From: GCA-2720975 sp964469565
GTDB lineage: Bacteria; Planctomycetota; UBA1135; GCA-002686595
Reading direction: 5' to 3'
NCBI GenBank assembly: GCA_964469565.1
Contig: CAYXZD010000001.1
Coordinates: forward strand, 1-64,000
Length of the DNA: 64,000 nucleotides
The position numbers were made by a program, and so were the translations under genes. The notes beneath the pieces are model-generated. The model worked only from the letters and a program-made list of their open reading frames with translations, ran no database searches and had not been told where the DNA came from. Below are positions 42,680 through 51,699 of this stretch, piece after piece; position 1 is the first letter of the stretch; each line of letters opens with the position of its first letter.

Positions 42680-43135
42680 CTAGTCTCCGGTCTTGCCCGC
42701 CTTCTCTGGGGCGGTGTCCTGTTCCTCGTCTTTCTTGTCCGAGTCCTTGGGCTCGTTTTGCAAGCCTTGAACAGCCCCACGACTGAATCGCATACGGACA
42801 CCATCGGCGACCACCAAGGTGACCTCCGTCTCGCTGACTCTTGAGACCCGGCCGAGGATGCCCCCCGTCGTCATGACCTCGTCGCCTTTGGACAGGCCAT
42901 CGAGGAGGGCTTGCCGTTTTTTGCGTTGCTTGCGTTCGGGCCCAAGGATGAGGAACCAAAACAATGCACCGATCACGAGGAACATCGTCGGGTCGGGGAA
43001 CCCGGCTCCCTCGCTTGCAGGATCGGTCGGTTCCCCAGGGGCTTGAGCGGCCGTGCCTACCGTGGTGGCTAGGGAGTCCTCCGAAGGCGTCTGCCGAATG
43101 GGGGCATCGAAGGGGGGGGGCGTAGAGAGTTTCAT
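42680..43135 (-). CDS. yajC: Preprotein translocase subunit YajC
   Basis: The ATG at 43135 gives 151 residues. A Pro/Ser/Ala-rich N-terminus of about 50 residues precedes the single helix (FLVIGALFWFLILGPERKQRKKRQALLDGLSKGDEVMTTGGILGRV), the diagnostic YajC sequence. The tail is acidic and Lys-rich. YajC associates with SecDF in protein export; secDF is not in this window. It is divergent from mnmA. Confidence 0.93.
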   Translation of the reverse strand: MKLSTPPPFDAPIRQTPSEDSLATTVGTAAQAPGEPTDPASEGAGFPDPTMFLVIGALFWFLILGPERKQRKKRQALLDGLSKGDEVMTTGGILGRVSRVSETEVTLVVADGVRMRFSRGAVQGLQNEPKDSDKKDEEQDTAPEKAGKTGD

Positions 43136-43365
43136 GAAGTGCGGGGTGTGGGGTGTGCTGTGGGGGGGCAGGTGCCCATGGAGCCTCTCGCGCACGCCCC
43201 GCAGGAAACATGGGGGTGGTGAAAGGCCTGGACCGGTGTTCAGGGCGCAAGAAGCTACTAGAATCGAAGGCTACCCGGAAGCACCCGTGCCCTGCGAGTC
43301 GCCTGTTGTACCTTGCCTGCCCCCTTGGTATCCCTCGATCGCTGTACCCGACGATTTTTCTAGCC

Positions 43366-44535
43366 ATGACTCCGCCGTCCAGCCAATTCAGCCCAGAGGA
43401 GCGCCTCGTGGTCGCCATGAGCGGTGGCGTGGATAGCTCTGTGGCCGCATGGCAGATGGCCGAGGCGGGGCACCCGTTGGTGGGCTTGTTCATGCGCAAT
43501 GGAATCGAGTTGGCGGCTGAGGATGTGGGAAAGAAATCCTGTTGCTCCAGCAGTGACGCGCGCGATGCCCGCATGGTTGCAGCGGCCCTCGACATTCCCT
43601 TCCAGGCCGTGGACTTGGCCGGCGAGTTCGGCCGGCTGATCGATCATTTTGTTGCGGAGTATGGTCGTGGCCGCACGCCCAATCCGTGTGCTCTGTGTAA
43701 CCGAGATCTCAAGCTGGGGCGACTGATCGCCCTGGCGGACGAGCTAGGCGCGGCCGGTGTGGTGACCGGGCACTATGCACAACTTGATGTGCGGGACGGC
43801 CGAGTGCACGTGCACCGTGGGGTCGATGCTCAAAAGGACCAGTCTTATCAGTTGTTCTGTGTGCGGGAAGAGGATCTCGCTCGGACCGTCTTGCCCTTGG
43901 GGCGCTGGACCAAAGATCAAGTGCGATTCCAGGCCGAGCGAGCGGGGTTGCGTACCCACAGTAAGCGCGACAGCCAAGAAATCTGCTTTGTGCCTTCGGA
44001 CGACTATCGCAAGTTGCTCGCTCAAAGGGGGACTCCGCTTCATCCAGGTGAAATCGTAGATACGTCGGGGCGGGTGCTCGCCACACATCAGGGGACGGAG
44101 CACTTCACGATTGGCCAGCGCCGTGGCATCGGGATTGGCGGTGGTGATCCCCTGTATGTCGTCGCACTCCTACCCACGGAGGGTCGCGTCGTGGTGGGCT
44201 CTCGGGAGGAGTGTGGCGTGGATTCCATGGTGGTCGAACAGCTCAATTGGATTGGCGTGGAGGTGCCTGCTTCCGGGGAGTTGCAGTGCCTCGTGCAACA
44301 TCGCTATCACTGTCAACCCGTTCCAGTCACTGTGCACGTCAGGGGCGAGCGAGCGGACGTGGTGTTTGGAGCGCGGGAGCTGAGTGTGAGCCCTGGTCAG
44401 GGAGCCGCCTTTTATCAAGGAGATCGCCTGATCGGCGGGGGCTGGATCCGCTCCACTGATCGATCGGCTTCTCCCGCGGCGATGACGCAGGCTGCATCCC
44501 CAACCCTGGGGGGAGAATCCAGTGTCCAGCCCTAG
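43366..44535 (+). CDS. mnmA: tRNA U34 2-thiouridylase MnmA
   Basis: The ATG at 43366 gives 389 residues; the open frame upstream lacks homology. PP-loop AMSGGVDSSVAA binds ATP; catalytic Cys108 (NPCALCNRDLKLG) and Cys207 (QEICFVPSDDY) are both present, as are TGHYAQ and KDQSYQLF. The enzyme adenylates and thiolates wobble U34 of Lys, Glu and Gln tRNAs. The stretch GKKSCCSSSDARDAR contains an extra Cys pair, a position where family members have CCS. It is followed about 50 nt later by the VWA gene. Confidence 0.96.
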   Translation: MTPPSSQFSPEERLVVAMSGGVDSSVAAWQMAEAGHPLVGLFMRNGIELAAEDVGKKSCCSSSDARDARMVAAALDIPFQAVDLAGEFGRLIDHFVAEYGRGRTPNPCALCNRDLKLGRLIALADELGAAGVVTGHYAQLDVRDGRVHVHRGVDAQKDQSYQLFCVREEDLARTVLPLGRWTKDQVRFQAERAGLRTHSKRDSQEICFVPSDDYRKLLAQRGTPLHPGEIVDTSGRVLATHQGTEHFTIGQRRGIGIGGGDPLYVVALLPTEGRVVVGSREECGVDSMVVEQLNWIGVEVPASGELQCLVQHRYHCQPVPVTVHVRGERADVVFGARELSVSPGQGAAFYQGDRLIGGGWIRSTDRSASPAAMTQAASPTLGGESSVQP

Positions 44536-44587
44536 GATCCTAGGCTCAGGCCGGCCAGCGGCTTCAGTCCAACGGGGGCGAGGGGGG

Positions 44588-47284
44588 ATGAAGGCGGAGC
44601 CGTTTCTTTCATGTTCGCCCCGCCGGGGTCAGACGCTTGCCCACTCCAACCCGCGGCTCTCCCACGGGCGTGTCCTCTGGGAGCTTGGACTCATCACCGG
44701 GGCCATCATCGCCCTCACGCTCGCCACCATTTTAGGACGCCCCGAGCAGCGGGGGGAATCGGTGACAGAGTTGCCCGCCCTGCGCGCGATTCTCCTCGAT
44801 GCATCGGATTCGGTGACCCTCCTACACCCCAGTTGGCCTCGGCAAGCCGGCCGATTTCTGCGGGAACAGTGTCAGCTTGCGGCGGAGTTGGGCGAACAAA
44901 TCATGCTGGTTGAATACGCATTGGAGGCACGTCGTTCCTTCGGTCCGGGGTCTGCAGACGAGTTAGCCTCTCACTTAGACGGACGCCGAAACCTGCTCGT
45001 TCCTGGTGAGAGTGTCTCTCAGATTCCAAATGCGGGAGGGGGGTCGGAGTTGGACGCTGCGCTGGCCGTGGCGAGTGGCCCACTGCTCGCACCTGGTCGA
45101 ACTCAAGCACGGTTGGTGCTCTTCACGGATACAACCTATACCGGCCACGATCCGAGCCCAGCCCTTGCGCGCCTCGCACGCTCTCGGGTTCAGGTGGAGT
45201 GGCATGATCTTCCTGTGGCGGAACTCTCGCGTGTGACTATCGATCAAATCCACGTTCCCGAATGGACCCCAGCGGGATCCCCCCTAGCCGTACGCGTTGA
45301 TCTGCTCTGGCAGGGCGCCCCTCCCTCCGAGCGAGGTACCGGCTTGAACCTGGCCTGGAGTCTGGAGGGTCGAGGGGGGCCTGCCACTGGCGAACACCTC
45401 ATCGTCCCTCCCGAAGGGGTACCCATCGCTTGCGGAGGTCTGCGCTGGTCGGTTCATGTGGACCTGCCGACCCGACTTGCGGGTGACCATTCCCTTGCCC
45501 TTCGCTTGAGCCAGCCGCAGGCAGCCCGCTCAAGGCCCCTCCCTTCTGCAACAGGGAGCGCTGTGATTGAAGTGGGAGACCTGGTTCGAGTCGGCCTGGT
45601 GGAACCACCCGGTCCTTCCCTCTTGGGGCCGGGCTGGGATGGACTGGAATCCGCAGGGGTGGCGCTCCGTCGAGTTTCCCCGGCTGAGGTATTGAGCGTC
45701 CTTCCGCAGGTGGATGTGCTCTTGAGTCTCGACGTAGAACCCGCGCAACTTCCCGGGCCCGCCCTCGAAGCATTTGTCCGTTCCGGCGGGGGCTGGTTGG
45801 CGCTCATGGGTTGGCGGTTTCTGGGGTCTTGGGTTCGGCCTGAACTCGATCATCCACCCCTGGGGGCTGCCGGCCTCTTACCGTTGGTGCCCGCAGCGGA
45901 CACGGGCCGGGGCAGGGATGTGGTGTTGTTGGTGGATGGCTCGGGATCGATGGAGGGGCAACCCTTTGAGCGGGTACGGGAGGCCTTGTTCGAACTGGTG
46001 CCGGCAGCCTTACCTGCAGACCGGCTCGAATTGCGTTTCTTCAATGAACTGTTGGGGCCGGTGGCTTTCAGGAGTTCGGGGCGCACACCCGCCGAGCGCA
46101 GGCAAGAGTTGGCGCCTCTCCTGCAAGCCAAGGTGCCGAGTGGGGGGACCGATATTCTCTACGCACTCGGTCAATTGGCGGCCAGTCGCAGCCCAACGGA
46201 TGCTCCCGGCCTTGCGCTGTTACTTTCCGATGGGCACTCCACAGCCGTATCCGGAGTCCCGGCCAGCGAAGTGCGCGCACGCCTGACCCGGGCAAGGCTA
46301 GACCTAAAAATCCTGGTGGTGGGGGATCACCCGAACCGGGGGTGCTTACCTGACCTGCTTGGGCCGGGAGAGTCCTGGGTCGAAGCGGGTGATCTCAGTC
46401 ATCTCGGCGAGCTTTTGCACCTTGAGGTCAATCGCCGACGGGTTCAGAGTGCTCCCTCCCAGCGTGCACGTCCGGGCGAGCCCACGGATCCTCTCGCTCA
46501 GTCCATCCTCGCGGCTCAGGGGGGAGTGGGAGCCGTGGAGTTGTTAGCCGTGCCCACCTGTGCTCGTGCCGAAGCCGTAGCAGGCGCCCAAGTTCTTTGG
46601 GTGCGCGAGCCGGGCGGTGAGCCGCTCCTTGCCATGATTCAGCATGGGCTCGGATGGGTAGGAACCCTCGCCAGCGGTCCGTCGGGAGGTTGGGCACCCG
46701 AGTTGGTCACGGGCCCTGGCTCCCTACTGCCCATGATCCTAGCTCTCGGGAAGGCCACTCGAGATTCTCAGGAACCCCCTCGACTTCGCGCGCTGGATGG
46801 GCGGCTAGAACTCAGCGGAGCACAGGCGCATTGGCCTGATCCTCTGACTTGCGAGATTCGCCCTCCACTGCCCGAGGTCGGTCAGGTCGCGGCAGATCCC
46901 ATCGCAGTCGTGCACCTCACGATGGGGATGGGGGGGAGCGATCTCGACCCTCGCCTGCGCCGGCTGGGGCCCGTGCCCACAGTCTTGGGTCGGTTGCCCA
47001 GGGGGGGGAATCTTGAAGCACGCCTGCTTGGACCCAATGCAGTCCTAGCGAGCCTCAGTCTTGCGGCTCCTGGGAACCTGGAGTGGTCGGGAGCCGCCCG
47101 TCCGATTTCACGCAACCTTCCTCCTCCAGGTCCTGCTGTAGCCGCGGCGCTGGCTTCGCCCCATCCCCTTGCGGTGTGGTTGTTGGGCCTGGGGCTTTTG
47201 TTGGGTTTCGCTGGGGGGCTCGCAAGTCTTCGCCGTGGGCATTCTCAGTTTTTTGGCCACGGCACCCTGTCTCATCCAAGTTGA
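44588..47284 (+). CDS. Membrane protein with two von Willebrand A-like regions
   Basis: The ATG at 44588 is preceded by a purine-rich GGGGGCGAGGGGGG; it gives 898 residues. One helix lies at about 30-52 and another at about 862-885. Region one (about 65-170) has DASDSVT and LFTDTTYTGHD; region two (about 440-600) has a full MIDAS: Asp450-Gly-Ser452-Gly-Ser454, GGTDI and LLSDGHS. Between them a glutamine-amidotransferase-like fold is possible (LLSLDVEPAQLPGPALEAFVRSGGGWLALMG). Proteins of this plan occur next to MoxR ATPases in planctomycetes and bacteroidetes, but no MoxR gene is here. Function unknown. Confidence 0.8.
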   Translation: MKAEPFLSCSPRRGQTLAHSNPRLSHGRVLWELGLITGAIIALTLATILGRPEQRGESVTELPALRAILLDASDSVTLLHPSWPRQAGRFLREQCQLAAELGEQIMLVEYALEARRSFGPGSADELASHLDGRRNLLVPGESVSQIPNAGGGSELDAALAVASGPLLAPGRTQARLVLFTDTTYTGHDPSPALARLARSRVQVEWHDLPVAELSRVTIDQIHVPEWTPAGSPLAVRVDLLWQGAPPSERGTGLNLAWSLEGRGGPATGEHLIVPPEGVPIACGGLRWSVHVDLPTRLAGDHSLALRLSQPQAARSRPLPSATGSAVIEVGDLVRVGLVEPPGPSLLGPGWDGLESAGVALRRVSPAEVLSVLPQVDVLLSLDVEPAQLPGPALEAFVRSGGGWLALMGWRFLGSWVRPELDHPPLGAAGLLPLVPAADTGRGRDVVLLVDGSGSMEGQPFERVREALFELVPAALPADRLELRFFNELLGPVAFRSSGRTPAERRQELAPLLQAKVPSGGTDILYALGQLAASRSPTDAPGLALLLSDGHSTAVSGVPASEVRARLTRARLDLKILVVGDHPNRGCLPDLLGPGESWVEAGDLSHLGELLHLEVNRRRVQSAPSQRARPGEPTDPLAQSILAAQGGVGAVELLAVPTCARAEAVAGAQVLWVREPGGEPLLAMIQHGLGWVGTLASGPSGGWAPELVTGPGSLLPMILALGKATRDSQEPPRLRALDGRLELSGAQAHWPDPLTCEIRPPLPEVGQVAADPIAVVHLTMGMGGSDLDPRLRRLGPVPTVLGRLPRGGNLEARLLGPNAVLASLSLAAPGNLEWSGAARPISRNLPPPGPAVAAALASPHPLAVWLLGLGLLLGFAGGLASLRRGHSQFFGHGTLSHPS

Positions 47285-47415
47285 ATTGGCCACTCACTCG
47301 TCAAGAGCCCGTCCTTGGCAACCGATAGGGGGAGTTGGGCCTTGAATGGGGCCTACCGTCTCTCGCCTGATCAAGAGCGCAGGACTCGGTTTTCTCTGTG
47401 CACGCACGAATCACC

Positions 47416-48087
47416 ATGAGCTACTCCCCGGACAATTCATCATCTCCATCAGATCTACGTCGGAAGCCTGCGGCGGCAGCTCTGCGCTTGGGTGTGGCCA
47501 TTGGGCTTTGTGCACTACTCACCCCCTCCTGTGCGGGACCGGTGGAGCATTCCATGTCGACTGCCGACTTCGCAAACGAATGGGTTCAACCCACACCGCA
47601 GTTTCGTCGCAAGCTTGAGGAACAAGCATCCCGCGTGCCCTATCTGCGAAGCCCAGAAGAAATGATGGACGTCATTCAGTTCTTTGTGCAGGCGAGGGAG
47701 TCGGCTTACTCCACGTTGCTGGAGATGGCGAGCGGGCCGGACCCCAAGGTGGTGGGCGTGGCATTCGCGGCTCTCGGAGCTACTCGGGATGAGCGTCTCG
47801 CACCACATGTGCGCGCCATGACACTCCAGGCTGACGGCGGCACGCCGTTGCAGTACGAGCGTGCCCGCTGTCTGGCAAAGCTGGGGGATTGGGTTGACCT
47901 GCCAGTGCTGGTACGCGGGCTGCGGGATGAGAGCCTCTTGAGTCGGGCGCAGTGCCTCAAGACCCTGCGCGAAGAAACGCATCAATCCTTTGGATTCCAT
48001 CCGCAGGGATCAGAGTCGGAACGTGAAGAGGCTGTGCAGGCTTGGGAGTCTTGGCTGGAGCGACGTGGGTATCGCACTGCTCACTAA
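47416..48087 (+). CDS. HEAT-repeat lipoprotein
   Basis: The ATG at 47416 gives 223 residues. A lipobox-like LLTPSCAG at about 40 suggests membrane anchoring. The body has HEAT-like helices (KVVGVAFAALGATRDERLAPHVRAM, RARCLAKLGDWVDLPVLVRGLRDE, SRAQCLKTLREETHQSFGF) and ends with AVQAWESWLERRG. That ending and the SFGFHP / AFNPVG stretch resemble the C-terminus of the zinc-ribbon HEAT protein encoded at 48755, pointing to a shared module. Confidence 0.75.
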   Translation: MSYSPDNSSSPSDLRRKPAAAALRLGVAIGLCALLTPSCAGPVEHSMSTADFANEWVQPTPQFRRKLEEQASRVPYLRSPEEMMDVIQFFVQARESAYSTLLEMASGPDPKVVGVAFAALGATRDERLAPHVRAMTLQADGGTPLQYERARCLAKLGDWVDLPVLVRGLRDESLLSRAQCLKTLREETHQSFGFHPQGSESEREEAVQAWESWLERRGYRTAH

Positions 48088-48111
48088 AGTTGCCTGAACC
48101 CTCGTGATAGC

Positions 48112-48126
48112 CCTCTCAGGGAGAGG
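48112..48126. terminator. Hairpin between convergent genes
   Basis: CCTCTC (48112-48117) pairs with GAGAGG (48121-48126) over a 3-base loop, between the HEAT lipoprotein and the leftward TPR gene. It could end both transcripts. Confidence 0.4.
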
Positions 48127-48183
48127 CGTGCCTGATCAATCCGTGAATGCTGGAGCGTTGCTCCCTTTGTCTTCGGGTGCGTT

Positions 48184-48609
48184 CTAACCTTCGCAGGTCT
48201 TGAGGGTCACGCGCTCCATGAGACGCACCAGTTCTCGTAACCGTGGTTCACCCCAGAGACTCTGCATGTCAACGTCATTGAGCAGGTGATCGGGATCGTC
48301 GTAGCCGAGGGCCACAGCCTGTTCGAGCGCATCCAGGGCGGGGTCTACCTTGCCCATTAGCGCAAGGGAGCAGGCCAGGTTGTACTGAACCGTCGGACTG
48401 TCAGGGAGCAGTCGCGCCAACTCTCGATCAATTCGTAGTCCATCCGAGAAGCGGTTCATGTGCGTGAATACGTGTCCGAGTTCGATCAGAGCGTCGAGAT
48501 TCTCTGGGTGGCGCTGAGTTTCGGTGTCGTAGAAGTCCGCCTCGAATTCAAGTCCGAGGTGGTTCAGGCGATCTTGAACTGCTGGGGGGACTACGAGAGG
48601 GTCGCTCAT
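48184..48609 (-). CDS. Small TPR protein
   Basis: The 141-residue product has two to three TPR units (NLDALIELGHVFTHMNRFSDGL, SPTVQYNLACSLALMGKVDPALDALEQAVAL) and a final LLNDVDMQSLWGEPRLREL, a pattern common in tetratricopeptide proteins of this size. There is no signal peptide, so it is cytoplasmic. It is divergent from the zinc-ribbon HEAT protein and may be a scaffold; no partner is known. Confidence 0.82.
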   Translation of the reverse strand: MSDPLVVPPAVQDRLNHLGLEFEADFYDTETQRHPENLDALIELGHVFTHMNRFSDGLRIDRELARLLPDSPTVQYNLACSLALMGKVDPALDALEQAVALGYDDPDHLLNDVDMQSLWGEPRLRELVRLMERVTLKTCEG

Positions 48610-48754
48610 GGGTCTCTTAGCCTAGCATCTGAACAAGCTCAGTGAGCATTGGGCTGGAGAAGATCGAGTTTAGAACCCATGCTAGGGGGCCGCTTGCCCC
48701 CCGGCATCCGCTGCGATGGGGCTTCTCGGCGCGCACCCTCCCGACAAAACTCCC

Positions 48755-49978
48755 ATGGAAATCTACTTCTGCGATCTTTGTAACGAGTCCGTGCCCGATT
48801 CGGACATTCACAACGGCCAGGCCTTTCGGCGCAAGGGTCGGGTGGTGTGCATCGCTTGCGATCAAGCCATGGGGGGGGGAGGCACGGATTCAAAGCCGGG
48901 GTCCGATGGGGAGGCCACAACGGCTGAGTTCGGGGGGGGGCTCGGCACCGTTGTGGGTAAGTCCGGTGACCCCTTGAATGGCGTTGGAGAACCGTTCTCG
49001 GGGACCGCCGCCGGAGGTGCTAGCCAAACGACCGCTGCGGGAGAGGCCATGCCTGCTGGAGTTCGTGGCCGCGAAGGAGGCGGCGGAGTGTGGATCGGCA
49101 TGTTTGCCATCGCGTTCGCTGGCCTGGGACTCTGGGCCGTGATTGATCGGGTGGATGCACTGGCGGCCCAGCAGCGCACGGCGGAACGCAGTACCGAGGC
49201 TGGCTTGCGTGAGGCCAAGCGGGTACACGATGTGTTTGTCGCTGGCCTCCCGCAGATTCTGAACGAAGCCAGTGCCACAGCAGCGTTGGAGCAGGAGGCC
49301 CTGCGTCAGCCACTACTCAATCAAATCGCCAAGCTCGATTCGGAACTGGCAGCAGCCATCGAACGCGAGTCCGTGGCAGCCGGGGAGCTCCGCGGCCTTC
49401 AGGCTCGACTCGAATCTCAAGAAACACAATTGAGCCAACAGGTGGGTGGGTTTCAACAGAACGTGGCTCGACTGGAGGAGGACCTAGTGTTCTATAAGGA
49501 CCGGGTCATTCAGTTGGAAGAAACCCTCAGGGGGCTTTCGGCGGGGGCTGTCGGGCTTGAGGGCGCCGGTCAGGCGGGTAATACTGCCGTGAAGAATTGG
49601 AACTCATTGCTTCCAGATTTGAAGCACACCAACGCTGGTTTGAGGCTCGAGGCCATCTATTCCCTAGGCGAGACTGGGGACTCTGGAGTCGTTCCCCACT
49701 TGACGCCAATGTTGGCAGATGAAGATCTCTTTGTGCGAATGGCTACGGCGCGAATGCTCGAAGATCTCGCTGCAAGAGCCGCCGTGCCAGCACTGATCAA
49801 CGCCCTTGAAGATGCCCAGGGGGCTGTGCGGGAGGCGGCGGTGCGCGCTCTGCGCAGTATTACGGGCAAGGCCTTCGCATTCAATCCAGTCGGTTCTGAC
49901 GGGGAACGAGCCAAGCGGCTTGAGCAGTGGCGAAGCTGGTGGAAGCGCAGTGGGGATGATTTCTTGACGGGTTCATGA
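48755..49978 (+). CDS. Zinc-ribbon / transmembrane / coiled-coil / HEAT protein
   Basis: The ATG at 48755 gives 407 residues. Cys6, Cys9, Cys32 and Cys35 (CDLC, CIAC) form a zinc ribbon at the N-terminus. A Gly/Thr-rich linker leads to one helix at about 112-130 (WIGMFAIAFAGLGLWAVI), then a coiled coil at about 135-275 (LNQIAKLDSELAAAIERE, QQNVARLEEDLVFYKDRVIQLEETL). Residues about 290-385 are HEAT repeats (LRLEAIYSLGETGDSGVVPHLTPMLADEDLFVRMATARMLEDLA). This places a metal-binding head in the cytoplasm and a long periplasmic arm with a helical solenoid, or the reverse. I know of no named family with this order. Confidence 0.82.
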   Translation: MEIYFCDLCNESVPDSDIHNGQAFRRKGRVVCIACDQAMGGGGTDSKPGSDGEATTAEFGGGLGTVVGKSGDPLNGVGEPFSGTAAGGASQTTAAGEAMPAGVRGREGGGGVWIGMFAIAFAGLGLWAVIDRVDALAAQQRTAERSTEAGLREAKRVHDVFVAGLPQILNEASATAALEQEALRQPLLNQIAKLDSELAAAIERESVAAGELRGLQARLESQETQLSQQVGGFQQNVARLEEDLVFYKDRVIQLEETLRGLSAGAVGLEGAGQAGNTAVKNWNSLLPDLKHTNAGLRLEAIYSLGETGDSGVVPHLTPMLADEDLFVRMATARMLEDLAARAAVPALINALEDAQGAVREAAVRALRSITGKAFAFNPVGSDGERAKRLEQWRSWWKRSGDDFLTGS

Positions 49979-50020
49979 ACTGCTTCCCCAGCTTCACGGG
50001 CATGTAATGATTGAGTCCTC

Positions 50021-50038
50021 CCGTCCCCATGGGGGCGG
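50021..50038 (+). terminator. Stem-loop downstream of the zinc-ribbon HEAT gene
   Basis: CCGTCCC (50021-50027) pairs with GGGGCGG (50032-50038), one T-G wobble, loop CATG. It lies about 45 nt past the stop codon and before icd. Confidence 0.4.
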
Positions 50039-50147
50039 TGATCGGGTAGGGTAGTTGGCTTTATGTCCCAATCTGATCTCAGGCCAGTGGCGAATTCTCT
50101 CTCCGTGCCCTGAATCCACACCCTTTACTCAGTCTCTCGAAAGCTCC

Positions 50148-51377
50148 ATGTCCAAGATCACCGTCAAGAACCCCATCGTTGAACTGAACGGCGACGAGAT
50201 GACCCGCATCATCTGGTCGTTCATCAAGGACCGGCTAATCCTTCCCTATTTGGATGTGGACCTGAAGACCTTCGATCTTTCGATTCAGGAAAGGGATGCG
50301 ACGGACGACCAGATCACCGTGGACGCCGCCGAGGCTATTCGTAAGTACGGTGTGGGCGTCAAGTGTGCAACGATTACTCCCGATGAGGACCGTGTGGAGG
50401 AGTTTGGCCTCAAGGAAATGTGGCGGTCTCCGAATGGCACGATTCGCAATATCCTCGGAGGAACAGTTTTCCGCGAGCCGATTATGTGCACGAATGTGCC
50501 ACGCCTAGTCCCTGGCTGGATTCAGCCCATCGTCATTGGGCGTCATGCATTTGGTGATCAGTACCGCGCCACCGATTTTCTTGTGCCGGGGCCCGGCAAA
50601 CTGAGCATGCGTTTCGAACCCTCCGATGGGGGCGAGGCGACGGAATACTCCGTTTATGAGTTCGAAGAAGCGGGCGTGGCCATGGGCATGTACAACCTTG
50701 ATGAATCCATTCGAGGCTTCGCACGCGCTTGCATGAATTACGGCCTGCAGCGTGGATGGCCGGTCTACCTCTCAACGAAAAACACCATTTTGAAAGCCTA
50801 CGACGGGCGCTTCAAAGACCTCTTTGAAGAGGTCTATCAAAGCGAATTCAAGGAGGCTTTCGATGCAGCGGATATCACTTATGAGCACCGTTTGATCGAT
50901 GACATGGTAGCGGCAGCCCTCAAGTGGGAGGGCGGCTTCGTTTGGGCCTGCAAGAACTATGATGGTGACGTGCAATCGGACACGGTGGCGCAGGGCTTTG
51001 GTTCCCTAGGCCTCATGACCTCTGTACTGATGACACCCGATGGCAAGACGGTCGAAGCCGAAGCTGCACACGGTACGGTGACGCGCCACTATCGCCAGCA
51101 CCAGATGGGTAAGGAGACTTCCACGAATCCGATTGCTTCAATCTTTGCGTGGACTCGTGGCCTCGCTCACCGTGGCCGCATGGATGAGACGCCGGACGTA
51201 GTGCACTTCGCCCAAACCCTTGAGCGCGTTTGCATCGATACGGTTGAGTCGGGCTTCATGACCAAGGACCTTGCCCTTTTGGTGGGCGAAGACCAGGGTT
51301 ATCTGACTACGCAGCAATTCATGGCCAAGCTGGATGAAAACCTAGCTTCGGCGCTGACGCCGCTACAGTCGGTCTAA
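50148..51377 (+). CDS. icd: NADP-dependent isocitrate dehydrogenase (eukaryotic-type subfamily)
   Basis: The ATG at 50148 gives 409 residues. The sequence follows the short, homodimeric subfamily of eukaryotic IDH1/2 (about 410 residues): NPIVELNGDEMTRIIW, ATITPDEDRVEEFGLKEMW, SPNGTIRNILGGTVFREPI, KNYDGDVQSD and EAAHGTVTRHYRQHQMGKETSTNPIAS. It oxidises isocitrate to 2-oxoglutarate in the TCA cycle. It competes with isocitrate lyase for isocitrate, and here the two genes converge. The last 170 bp and the stop codon are tandemly duplicated behind the gene. Confidence 0.96.
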   Translation: MSKITVKNPIVELNGDEMTRIIWSFIKDRLILPYLDVDLKTFDLSIQERDATDDQITVDAAEAIRKYGVGVKCATITPDEDRVEEFGLKEMWRSPNGTIRNILGGTVFREPIMCTNVPRLVPGWIQPIVIGRHAFGDQYRATDFLVPGPGKLSMRFEPSDGGEATEYSVYEFEEAGVAMGMYNLDESIRGFARACMNYGLQRGWPVYLSTKNTILKAYDGRFKDLFEEVYQSEFKEAFDAADITYEHRLIDDMVAAALKWEGGFVWACKNYDGDVQSDTVAQGFGSLGLMTSVLMTPDGKTVEAEAAHGTVTRHYRQHQMGKETSTNPIASIFAWTRGLAHRGRMDETPDVVHFAQTLERVCIDTVESGFMTKDLALLVGEDQGYLTTQQFMAKLDENLASALTPLQSV

Positions 51378-51604
51378 CTCTGCGGCAGTTCGCATCGCCC
51401 AAACCCTTGAGCGCGTTTGCATCGATACGGTTGAGTCGGGCTTCATGACNNNNNNNNNNNNNNNNNNNNNNNNNNNNNNNNNNNNNNNNNNNNNNNNNNN
51501 NNNNNNNNNNNNNNNNNNNNNNNNNNNNNNNNNNNNNNNNNNNNNNNNNACCTAGCTTCGGCGCTGACGCCGCTACAGTCGGTCTAACTCTGCGGCAGTT
51601 CGCA
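51208..51604. repeat. Tandem duplication of the icd 3' end, second copy carrying a gap
   Basis: Bases 51208-51394 (187 bp, including the icd stop) are repeated from 51395 to 51604. The left 55 and right 55 bases of copy two are identical to copy one; its middle is 100 N where copy one has 77 bases. Copy two lacks a start and cannot encode protein on its own. It is either a real 187-bp duplication or an assembly artefact. Confidence 0.92.
51450..51549. other. Assembly gap (100 N) within the icd 3' duplication
   Basis: If copy two is perfect, 77 bases are missing, not 100. The gap therefore has a predicted content. Confidence 0.85.
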
Positions 51605-51699
51605 GGTCGGCGAATTGTATTCACGTGGACTGTAGGGCACCGCGAGCGTACGGGGCTTTCCCGGGCGTTCGCAGTCTAGAGATTCACGGAGGTTTCGGC

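Noticed and set aside
42525..43595. A 356-residue minus-strand frame across yraN, yajC and mnmA
   Set aside because: It overlaps three recognisable genes in other frames and has no conserved content.
51395..51604. A second icd gene or pseudogene
   Set aside because: Only the last 187 bp are repeated in direct tandem; it is a local duplication or assembly artefact rather than a separate gene copy.
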